Origin: an uncultured Verrucomicrobia subdivision 3 bacterium
GTDB taxonomy: Bacteria; Verrucomicrobiota; Verrucomicrobiia; Limisphaerales; UBA11358
Length of the DNA: 64,000 bases
NCBI GenBank assembly: GCA_903895255.1
Contig: CAITTG010000088.1
Location: forward strand, 41,536-105,535
Direction of reading: 5' to 3'
The position numbers and the translations under genes are program-made. Positions 9,213-16,161 of this stretch are shown one piece after another. How positions within the stretch are numbered: position 1 is the first letter of the stretch; each line of letters starts with the position of its first letter. The notes under the pieces are model-generated. The model worked only from the letters and a program-made list of their open reading frames with translations, had not been told where the DNA came from and did no database searches.

Positions 9213-9467
9213 ATGATTAAAAACTTTTTCAATTCAAAAACTATCGCTACTGCCTCCGCCGAAACCGTGGTAATCGGAATAAAATTAATTGACGCCGAGG
9301 GCCATTGGTTGCGCACGGGTGGCCTCTTGCTTGCGCTTGCCAGTGCCGTAATTCTGACGGTTGGCTGGGTAAATCACGGTAATAATGAGAGCCCCGCCCG
9401 CATCGCCCCGGCCCCGGCCCGGAAGCACAATCGCCGCAATCGGTCGCGCGTTTCACGCGCCAACTGA
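9213..9467 (+). CDS. Small single-pass membrane protein
   Basis: From the ATG at 9213 this 84-residue protein has a soluble N-terminal half, one hydrophobic helix (LLLALASAVILTVGW, about 38-55) and a strongly basic tail (RKHNRRNRSRVSR). That arrangement fits a single-pass membrane protein whose basic tail could touch nucleic acid or stay cytosolic. An in-frame TTG at 9207 is a less likely start. It lies between the ankyrin gene and radC in the mobile module. No family is recognised. Confidence 0.5.
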   Translation: MIKNFFNSKTIATASAETVVIGIKLIDAEGHWLRTGGLLLALASAVILTVGWVNHGNNESPARIAPAPARKHNRRNRSRVSRAN

Positions 9468-9491
9468 CCGGAAAATCAAGCGTTCAGACGT

Positions 9492-10109
9492 ATGAATTAT
9501 AATCTTTGCCACCAAAATTTAATTGCCAAAATCGCGGGCGAAAACCAAGCTCACACCTTGATGGAACACTTTGGCACGCTAACCGCAATTGCCCGCGCCG
9601 ATGAAGCCGAGCTTATGGAATTGCCGGGCTTTGGTTCGGCGACCGCCGCCGCCGTCAAATCGGCGCTCAATCTAGCCGCACAATTAGCCAATGAAGTGGT
9701 TCCTGATGCCCCCCTGCTCGACACCCCGGAACGCATTGCCGATCTATTGCGGGACGAACTGCGGGTGCAACCCGTAGAATCCTTTTATGTTGTGCTACTA
9801 AACGCACGGCATCGGTTAATCAAGACCGTTAAAATCAGCCAGGGCACGCTCGACTGCCTGCACATCCACGCCCGCCAGGTCTATCGGACCGCCATCGTGC
9901 ATAACGCAGCGGCGATATGCTTAGTACATAACCATCCGTCAGGAATTTCCAGCCCTTCGGATTCCGACTGCAAGGTGACCCGCGATTTGATCAGGGCGGG
10001 CGAACTGCTCAAAATTCCGGTTTTGGACCACATCATTATTGGGCTGAAAACGGTCGAAAACCCCAAGGACTACACCTCCTTGCGCGAATTAGGCCACTTT
10101 TACTCATAA
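9492..10109 (+). CDS. radC: RadC-family JAB/MPN domain protein
   Basis: The 205-residue protein has the helix-hairpin-helix part of RadC at its N-terminus (LMELPGFGSATAAAVKSAL) and a complete JAMM metal site: Glu96, H146-N-H148-P-S-G and Asp159. RadC proteins were long called DNA-repair factors, but many copies are carried by plasmids, phages and integrative elements, where they may help recombination or counter host functions. This copy is 25 bases downstream of a small membrane protein gene and ends the mobilisation module, so it is more likely element cargo than the chromosomal copy. The family is secure; the precise role is not known. Confidence 0.9.
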   Translation: MNYNLCHQNLIAKIAGENQAHTLMEHFGTLTAIARADEAELMELPGFGSATAAAVKSALNLAAQLANEVVPDAPLLDTPERIADLLRDELRVQPVESFYVVLLNARHRLIKTVKISQGTLDCLHIHARQVYRTAIVHNAAAICLVHNHPSGISSPSDSDCKVTRDLIRAGELLKIPVLDHIIIGLKTVENPKDYTSLRELGHFYS

Positions 10110-10613
10110 ATATGGCGCGCACCCCATGCCCTCATCAACCATTTGCACCCCAACCACCCAAACAAACCACGATATGCAACAGTATACTATGGTCATATGC
10201 AGATTTACTTGGAGAGGGCCGGGGTGAGGGGGAACCGGCCACACTCATTGAGTGCCAACGTTCGCTGCCAGATTCAAGCCGGTCCGCGCGATAGCGTCCT
10301 GGAGTGCGTGCAGTCCTCTGCCGCTTTTGCGGTTAACCAACCGATCACTGGGACCGCCGTGCAGTAGTGAGTCGGCGGAATCTTCTCCTTCTCCTGGGGA
10401 GCGGTTTGAGGAATTTGCCTCGGAGGTAAAGGCCCATCAGGCCGAGCGAGTGGGAACGAGCGAGTTAATGCCGGGATGAGGGCGGGTATAGCGTCTTCCC
10501 ACCGGGCCATTTATTCCCCCTCATATCACCAACAACTTCGGGATGAGCTGCATGGCCCAAGTCGCCCCCAAAGTCGGCTTGCCACGGCCCAAATGGCGGG
10601 ATAGCTTCAACCC
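10110..10613. other. Non-coding spacer with purine-rich and pyrimidine-rich tracts
   Basis: No convincing gene is seen. The stretch holds a G-rich tract near 10210-10235 and a complementary-looking C/T-rich tract near 10380-10395, the sort of dispersed non-coding repeat that gives short Gly/Glu/Arg-rich false frames. It separates the mobile module from the chromosomal block to its right and probably contains the boundary. Confidence 0.35.
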
Positions 10614-11174
10614 ATGTTGCCGCAAAAACAACATCGCTTCAGTGTCACCGATTACTACCGCATGGCGGAGTCCGGCGTATTGTCTCCCGATGCGCGGGTC
10701 GAACTGCTCCATGGCCAAATCATTGATATGTCACCCATCGGCCCGTTTCATGGCAGCGTCACCAAACAATTAAATCAGCTCTTTGCCGCCGCCGCCCGTG
10801 GCCGGTGGCTCCTGGCCGTGCAAGACCCATTGCGCTTGGATGATCATTCCGAGCCGGAACCCGACTTGATGCTCCTCCAACCGGTTCCGGATTTTTACCG
10901 CCAGCATCACCCCCGGCCCGAGGATGTGTTCCTGTTGATCGAAATATCCGACACCACCCTGGCCGCCGATCAAGAGGTCAAACTCCCGGCCTATGGCCAG
11001 GCCGGCGTGGTGGAAGTTTGGATCGTCAATCTCATTGAGGAACGATTGGAAGTGTATCGGGAGCCCCATTTCACAGGGTATGGCAGCAAAAGGGTGCTCG
11101 GCGTGGGCGACCAGGCCAGCCCGCTCGCCTTTCCGGATGTCCTCGTTAACGTGGCCGAGTTGTTCCACCGTTAA
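10614..11174 (+). CDS. Uma2-family (DUF820) putative restriction-like nuclease
   Basis: The 186-residue protein follows the Uma2 pattern: FSVTDYYRMAESGVLSPDARVELLHGQIIDM at the N-terminus with the conserved RVELLHG turn, then EPEPDLMLL and EDVFLLIEISDTTL, which supply the acidic residues and the E...K strand of a PD-(D/E)XK-like fold, ending in KLPAYGQAGVVEVWIVN. Uma2 proteins are abundant in cyanobacteria, planctomycetes and verrucomicrobia; their substrate is unknown. It stands alone, 35 bases upstream of the ApbE gene on the same strand, without an evident shared function. Confidence 0.85.
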   Translation: MLPQKQHRFSVTDYYRMAESGVLSPDARVELLHGQIIDMSPIGPFHGSVTKQLNQLFAAAARGRWLLAVQDPLRLDDHSEPEPDLMLLQPVPDFYRQHHPRPEDVFLLIEISDTTLAADQEVKLPAYGQAGVVEVWIVNLIEERLEVYREPHFTGYGSKRVLGVGDQASPLAFPDVLVNVAELFHR

Positions 11175-11209
11175 AGCCCCCAAAAGCGAATTGCAACTGC
11201 CGAAATGAA

Positions 11210-12196
11210 ATGACTCCCACCGGCAGCGACGTTGTCCGCCGCATCACCCAGTCGGCACGGACCAGCGTGGAGAAGGGCCTGTTCAAGCTCGAGTTTCAGG
11301 CCATGAACACCGTCTGCCGGATTCTCTGCCACGGGGTGGCCGCCCCGGCGGCCCGCGAATTCCAACACGCCGCCGTGGCCTGGGTGGCGCACTTTGAAGC
11401 CCGTTACTCGCGCTTCCTGCCCGATAGCTTGATCGGCCGCATCAATGCCGCCGCCGGGGAAAAATGGGTGGAAACCGATTCCGAGACCGACCGGCTGTTT
11501 AATCTCTGCCAGGAATTATTTTTCTTCACGCGCGGTTCGTTTGATCCCACCGCCCTCCCCTTGATTCAGCTTTGGAATTGGAAGCAGCGGCCACCGGTGG
11601 TGCCCGACGATGCCACCATTCAAGCCCGTCGCGAGCTCGTGGGCTGGAACAAAATCCAGCGCCGGCCCGGCGCCATTTTCCTGCCCCGGGCCGGCATGGG
11701 CCTGGATTTGGGCGGCATTGGCAAGGAATACGCCGTCGATTGCGTGATGAATCTGGCCATCGAACGCGGCTTTCCCAACGTGCTCGTGGATTTTGGCCAG
11801 GACGTGCGCGTGCGGGGCCAGGCCGTCGGGCGGCCCTTCTGGTGGGTCGGATTGGAAGACCCCCGGCAGCCGGGCAAATGCTGGACCAGCGTGGCCGTGA
11901 CCGATCATGCCGTGGCCACCTCCGGTGATTATCTTCGTTATTTTGAAGTGGATGGCCGCCGCTTTGGTCACATCCTCGATCCGCGCACGGGGTATCCCGC
12001 TTTAAATGATTGTCAGGCCGCCAGCGTTATCGCCCCGAGTTGCACCATCGCCGGCCTGCTGTCTACGAGCATTTGCCTTTTGGGAGCGAAAGAGGGCTTG
12101 CACCTGGTCGAATTGAATCCCGGGGCGGCCGCGGCGGTCACGGTCAATAGCCGGCCAGCCTATTCCCGCAAGTTCCCTGAATTTTTGCCGGCTTGA
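11210..12196 (+). CDS. apbE: ApbE-type FAD:protein FMN transferase
   Basis: The 328-residue protein has the ApbE signature blocks: the E-A-R-YSRFLPDSLIGRINAAAG region, GMGLDLGGIGKEYAVD, SGDYLRYF and RFGHILDPRTGYP. ApbE enzymes move FMN from FAD onto Thr or Ser of exported proteins at a D-x-x-[ST]-G-A-T type motif. Near the C-terminus the usual ADALST magnesium-binding segment reads IAGLLST, with Gly282 where Asp is expected, which may alter metal binding. No clear signal peptide is seen with this start, although the family works outside the cytoplasm. It heads a run with DUF3570, TlpA-like and DUF4266 genes, whose products include candidate flavin acceptors. Confidence 0.85.
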   Translation: MTPTGSDVVRRITQSARTSVEKGLFKLEFQAMNTVCRILCHGVAAPAAREFQHAAVAWVAHFEARYSRFLPDSLIGRINAAAGEKWVETDSETDRLFNLCQELFFFTRGSFDPTALPLIQLWNWKQRPPVVPDDATIQARRELVGWNKIQRRPGAIFLPRAGMGLDLGGIGKEYAVDCVMNLAIERGFPNVLVDFGQDVRVRGQAVGRPFWWVGLEDPRQPGKCWTSVAVTDHAVATSGDYLRYFEVDGRRFGHILDPRTGYPALNDCQAASVIAPSCTIAGLLSTSICLLGAKEGLHLVELNPGAAAAVTVNSRPAYSRKFPEFLPA

Positions 12197-12227
12197 AAAT
12201 GCCAATGATTTATCGTTCAAGTAGTTA

Positions 12228-12240
12228 GCCCCGTCGGGGC
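12228..12240. repeat. Small GC hairpin after apbE
   Basis: GCCCC and GGGGC pair around a GTC loop. No T-tract follows closely, so termination is uncertain; it may instead be a dispersed palindrome between apbE and the DUF3570 gene. Confidence 0.4.
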
Positions 12241-12337
12241 CCATCGGTTTCGTGTCGCGCTTTTCCATATCAGTTGCCAAGCTCGATTTTAATGCTAATT
12301 TTCTGGGACTAAAGTCAATTAGGAGACTCTAATAAAT

Positions 12338-13621
12338 ATGCTAAGTGCGGGAGATCAGCCACCTTCCCGCTCCGTTCACTCGACGGGGCGCGCGTTGGCC
12401 TTGAACCGGCAAACCCTGGTAGCCCTCGCGGTGGCGGCCCTGCTGTCCCGCACTGGTGTTCAGCGTGCGCGCGCCCAAGACGACATCATTTACCGTTACG
12501 AAAATTACCAGGAGGACAACGGTCGCATCGGCATTACCACCCATTCCGGGCAGTTTGACGTGGGCCTCAAACCCTGGTTATCCCTCAAAGGTGAAGTGGT
12601 GAATGACGCCGTTTCCGGTGCCACGCCCACCGGCTATCCCCTGAGCCCCGGGGTCTTGCCGCCCAACTCCGAGGCGGCCAAGACCTATAATCCCGCCAAT
12701 GGTTATGCCCAAATGCATGACAACCGCACGGGGGGATACCTGGAACCCACGTTTAGCTGGGGACCCAATCACCTCAGCCCGCAAGTATCTTACAGCGCGG
12801 AAAGTGATTATATCTCCAAAGGCCTCGCCCTGAATTATTCGCGGGATCTCAACCAAAAAAACACCACGCTGAATTTTGGCTACGCCCATGATTTCGACAC
12901 CGTCGAACCGGGCAACTCACCTTATCTGGCCAACAATCAACGCAAGGAGACGGACAGCCTTCTGGTCGGCGTCAATCAGTTGCTGGGGCCCAAGACCGTT
13001 TTCACCGCCAATGCGACCTACGTCTATGAATCCGGTTTGCTGGCCGATCCCTACAAAGGCTTCCTCTTTTACGACCAGCCCTATCTGGTTTGGGAAAAAC
13101 GGCCCGATTACCGCAACCAGGAAATTGTTTACGTGAGCCTCACCCAGTTTGTCACGCCCCTCAACGGTAGTGCGGAGGTTTCTTACCGGTTCTATCACGA
13201 TTCCTACGACGTGCTCGCGAACACGCTGCAACTGTCCTGGTACCAGAAAATCGGCCAGCGCCTGGTGGCCTCGCCCTCGTTTCGTTATTATATCCAAAGC
13301 GCGGCCAGTTTTTACCACGTCACCCTGCCCGGCGAGTACAACCCGGCCAATCCCGCGAGTGACCCCGCGCCCGGCACCCCCACGGACTTTGACGGCAATC
13401 CCCAGCCAGCCGGCCCGCCCGCTTACTATTCGGCCGACTATCGCCTGTCGGAAATGGAAACCTTCACCCTGGGCTTCGCGCTGCATTACAAGGTGGTCGA
13501 TCATGTCTATCTGGAAGCATCCTACGAACGCTATCTCATGCAAGGCATGGACGGCATAACTCCCCAGCAAACTTATCCCAACGCCAACGTTTTCACCGTG
13601 GGGGCCCGCCTGATGTTTTAA
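12338..13621 (+). CDS. DUF3570 outer-membrane barrel-like protein with FMN-attachment-like motif
   Basis: The 427-residue protein begins with a basic, hydrophobic leader ending near ARAQ47, then DDIIYRYENYQEDNGR and a series of amphipathic, Tyr-rich strands ending in VGARLMF, as expected of a beta-barrel. It matches the DUF3570 family. Near the N-terminus is D90-A-V-S-G-A-T96, the consensus at which ApbE joins FMN to threonine in Rnf/Nqr subunits. The apbE gene lies directly upstream and the TlpA and DUF4266 genes directly downstream; this set recurs together in other bacteria. I infer a flavinylated, or flavin-handling, outer-membrane protein; flavinylation itself is not shown. Confidence 0.75.
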   Translation: MLSAGDQPPSRSVHSTGRALALNRQTLVALAVAALLSRTGVQRARAQDDIIYRYENYQEDNGRIGITTHSGQFDVGLKPWLSLKGEVVNDAVSGATPTGYPLSPGVLPPNSEAAKTYNPANGYAQMHDNRTGGYLEPTFSWGPNHLSPQVSYSAESDYISKGLALNYSRDLNQKNTTLNFGYAHDFDTVEPGNSPYLANNQRKETDSLLVGVNQLLGPKTVFTANATYVYESGLLADPYKGFLFYDQPYLVWEKRPDYRNQEIVYVSLTQFVTPLNGSAEVSYRFYHDSYDVLANTLQLSWYQKIGQRLVASPSFRYYIQSAASFYHVTLPGEYNPANPASDPAPGTPTDFDGNPQPAGPPAYYSADYRLSEMETFTLGFALHYKVVDHVYLEASYERYLMQGMDGITPQQTYPNANVFTVGARLMF

Positions 13622-13641
13622 ACCCCCAGCCTCTACCCTTT

Positions 13642-14151
13642 ATGTTTACCAAGTCCCTTCCTAAATTCCTTCTGCTTCTGGCCTGTGGTTTGGGCTGCCT
13701 CGGCTGCCTTCTCCCGGCCGGGGCCGCCATTAGCGTCGGGGACAAATTCCCCGATCTGGCCACCGCCCAACTGGCCGGCAAACTGCCGGCCGACCTTGCG
13801 GGAAAAGTGGTGCTGGTGGATTTTTGGGCGTCCTGGTGCGCCCCCTGTGCCCGCTCCTTTCCGGTGATGGACGAGCTGCAAAAAAAATACGGACCCCAAG
13901 GCTTGGTGATCGTGGCGGTTAGCGTGGATGAAAATCAATCCGACCTGGACCAGTTTGTGAAAAAGCATCCGGTCTCTTTCACCGTGGTCCATGATGTCAC
14001 GCAAAAGCTCGTGGCCCAGACGGATATTGCCACCATGCCTGGCTCTTACCTGCTGGGCCGGGATGGACGCGTGGCCTTTGTGCACAGTGGTTTCAAAGGG
14101 GACGAAACCAAAAAGCAATACGTTACCGAGATTGAATCCCTGCTCAAATAA
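13642..14151 (+). CDS. TlpA-like secreted thioredoxin-fold protein
   Basis: The 169-residue protein has an N-terminal export segment (KFLLLLACGLGCLGCLLPAGAA), possibly a lipoprotein signal because LGC occurs twice, then a TlpA/ResA-like thioredoxin domain with FWASWC66-A-P-C69, the following ARSFPVMDEL, and the cis-proline turn TMPGSYLL. It should act in the periplasm on disulfides or cytochrome cysteines. It is 20 bases after DUF3570 and 9 bases before the DUF4266 gene, whose product ends in Cys-Gly-Cys, a plausible substrate. Confidence 0.88.
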   Translation: MFTKSLPKFLLLLACGLGCLGCLLPAGAAISVGDKFPDLATAQLAGKLPADLAGKVVLVDFWASWCAPCARSFPVMDELQKKYGPQGLVIVAVSVDENQSDLDQFVKKHPVSFTVVHDVTQKLVAQTDIATMPGSYLLGRDGRVAFVHSGFKGDETKKQYVTEIESLLK

Positions 14152-14160
14152 ATTGTGACT

Positions 14161-14379
14161 ATGAAAATGCGACCATGGTTGCTGCTGCTCGCCGCCACCG
14201 GCCTGTTTGGTGCGGGCTGTGTGAATGTCAAACCCTGGCAGCGCGGCACCCTCGCGGATTACACCATGAATCAGGATCGCGATCCTGCGGGCACAGCCTT
14301 GAACCAGCACATCTGGTTCTCGCGCGAAACGGCGTCCGGCGGCCAGGGCGTGGGCGGTGGCGGCTGCGGATGCAATTAA
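14161..14379 (+). CDS. DUF4266 lipoprotein with Gly-rich CGC tail
   Basis: The 72-residue precursor has a lipoprotein signal (LLLLAATGLFGAGC20) and so a mature chain of about 52 residues. It contains VKPWQRGTLADYTM and ends GVGGGGC69-G-C71-N. This is the DUF4266 pattern. The acylated Cys20 and the C-terminal Cys pair are its only cysteines. Linkage to a thioredoxin-like gene and ApbE suggests that the tail is a redox, metal or modification site, but the chemistry is unknown. An in-frame GTG at 14155 is less likely than the ATG. Confidence 0.85.
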   Translation: MKMRPWLLLLAATGLFGAGCVNVKPWQRGTLADYTMNQDRDPAGTALNQHIWFSRETASGGQGVGGGGCGCN

Positions 14380-14417
14380 CAAGTGGTCGAGGAGGCCTGC
14401 CCATTGCTGTTTTAAGG

Positions 14418-16079
14418 ATGAAACATTTGATTCACCGCTTTCTCCCGCTCGTACTGGCCGTGGTCTTGCCGATCATGCCGCTGCTGCGCTCCCTGGTGCC
14501 GGCGGCCAGTCAGGGCCTGGCCCCCTCGGCCTGGTCCATCATCCTTAAAATCGGGGTGGGCTCGGCCGCCCTGCTCGGCACCTGCGATGCCGTTTCCGGC
14601 GCCTCCGTCAGCATCCTGCCTCCCGTCAACGGCGGTTACACGCTTACCCTCACCAATGGCGTGTTCTACAAAATCAAAATGGCTGAATCCCCTTACGCGG
14701 CGGGTTCCTGGACCCCGAACCCCGTGCAAAACACCAGCACGGCGGTCTTCACGATTTATTCCGGATTTTTTCTGACCAATGCCACGGGTTTTCTGGCGGC
14801 CACACCCTCCATCTCCGGTGGTCGTCAGACCAATCGTTATACCATTTATGTTTGGGGGGCAGGGAGCCATGCTGCCTCGAGTGTTTTCGCCAACTTCACC
14901 AACATCACCCTGCCCGCGATCCCCGGCACGCTCGTCGTGACCGCCAGCCCGCCCGCGCTGGTCACGCTGGCGAAAAATCTCACCTGGAATCTGGACGGCG
15001 TCTGGCAGACCAACGGCTTCACCAATTTATTTCTCGACCCCGGTTCCCATACGGTCGCTTTCACCAATATCCCTGGCTGGCTGACCCCGCCCACCCAGTC
15101 TCTCACCATCACCAGTGCGGTCCAAACCCGCATTTCCGTGGTTTACACGCAATTGCTTGGCGGCTTGCAAGTAAACCTCCAGCCTTTGGGCCCCCCCGCC
15201 AGCACCGCCACGTGGACGATTGATGGCAGTCCGGCTTATGGTTCCGGCACGATCACCAACCTCTCGGTATCAGGTACTCATGCCTTGGTTTTCAACGCGG
15301 TCACCGGCTACACCACGCCCGCCAGCCAAACTATTACAGTGACCAATGGCTTTACCAACGTCATCAATGCCTTCTACCTGTCGCCCACGGCGGGAACCAT
15401 GCAGGTTAATCTTGGTCCGGTGGGCGCGGTTACTGCCGGAGCTCGCTGGCAGCTGGATAACGGCCCTTGGCTGCCTTCGGGCGCTGCCACCAATGGCACC
15501 CCCGGCAACCACACGCTCAACTTCACCAACGTGGCTGGTTGGGCCGCCCCCGCCAGCCAGCCGGTCACCCTCTCGGCTGCTGCCCTGACCACGGCCACGG
15601 CGACCTATGTCCCCGCCAGCGCCGCCTTGCTGGTGAGTTTGACTCCCCCCGCAGCCGTGACGGCTGGGGCCGCCTTCCAGTTGGATGGTGGGGCCTGGCA
15701 ACCGGCCGGCACTTTGCTGACCTCCCTTAACCCCGGAACTCACGTGGTCGGCTTTAACCCGGTTTCCGGGTGGCTCGCCCCGGCCAGTCAATCCCTTGCC
15801 CTGACCAACGGGCAGACCAATATTCTGGGGGCCAGTTACGTGCTGATTACCGCCCCGGTGATCACCCAGTCGCACTTTGATGGCGCCAATATCATGCTCA
15901 CCGGCACCGGCACCGCCAATGCTGGCTTTTCCCTCCGGTCCACCAATGACCTCGCGATCCCCCTGGCCAGCTGGCCGGTCATTGGTACCGGCACCATCAA
16001 CGGCGCGGGCGTCTTGAATTATACCCAGTCGGTTAATTCCGCCGTCAGCAAAGCTTTTTTCCTCTTCAGCTCCCCATGA
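14418..16079 (+). CDS. Surface protein with FMN-attachment-like motif and repeated Ig/PEGA-like domains
   Basis: The 553-residue protein has a signal-like N-terminus (about 1-30), then LAPSAWSIILKIGVGSA and C56-D57-A-V-S-G-A-S63, the same motif at the same residue as in the next gene but ending in Ser. From about 170 to 480 come four or five related beta modules of about 80 residues, each with a TxxWxxDG...GTHxVxFxxVxGWxxPASQ pattern, similar to PEGA-type repeats. The last 50 residues are shared almost exactly with the next gene. It follows DUF4266 by 38 bases. I infer an exported, possibly flavinylated surface protein; no enzyme domain is seen. Confidence 0.75.
   Translation: MKHLIHRFLPLVLAVVLPIMPLLRSLVPAASQGLAPSAWSIILKIGVGSAALLGTCDAVSGASVSILPPVNGGYTLTLTNGVFYKIKMAESPYAAGSWTPNPVQNTSTAVFTIYSGFFLTNATGFLAATPSISGGRQTNRYTIYVWGAGSHAASSVFANFTNITLPAIPGTLVVTASPPALVTLAKNLTWNLDGVWQTNGFTNLFLDPGSHTVAFTNIPGWLTPPTQSLTITSAVQTRISVVYTQLLGGLQVNLQPLGPPASTATWTIDGSPAYGSGTITNLSVSGTHALVFNAVTGYTTPASQTITVTNGFTNVINAFYLSPTAGTMQVNLGPVGAVTAGARWQLDNGPWLPSGAATNGTPGNHTLNFTNVAGWAAPASQPVTLSAAALTTATATYVPASAALLVSLTPPAAVTAGAAFQLDGGAWQPAGTLLTSLNPGTHVVGFNPVSGWLAPASQSLALTNGQTNILGASYVLITAPVITQSHFDGANIMLTGTGTANAGFSLRSTNDLAIPLASWPVIGTGTINGAGVLNYTQSVNSAVSKAFFLFSSP
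15927..16079 (+). repeat. Direct repeat copy 1: shared C-terminal module
   Basis: This 153-bp segment, the 3' end of the gene at 14418, differs by about 6 bases from 18292-18444. It encodes a module with RSTNDLAIPLASW and ending AFFLFSSP. Confidence 0.85.
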
Positions 16080-16161
16080 ATTTATACCTTCACTGGTTGG
16101 CTGCCGAGGGCATGACGCCAAAACAAAAAGCGCCTTTTCCGTACCCTAATCCCCTTCAGCC

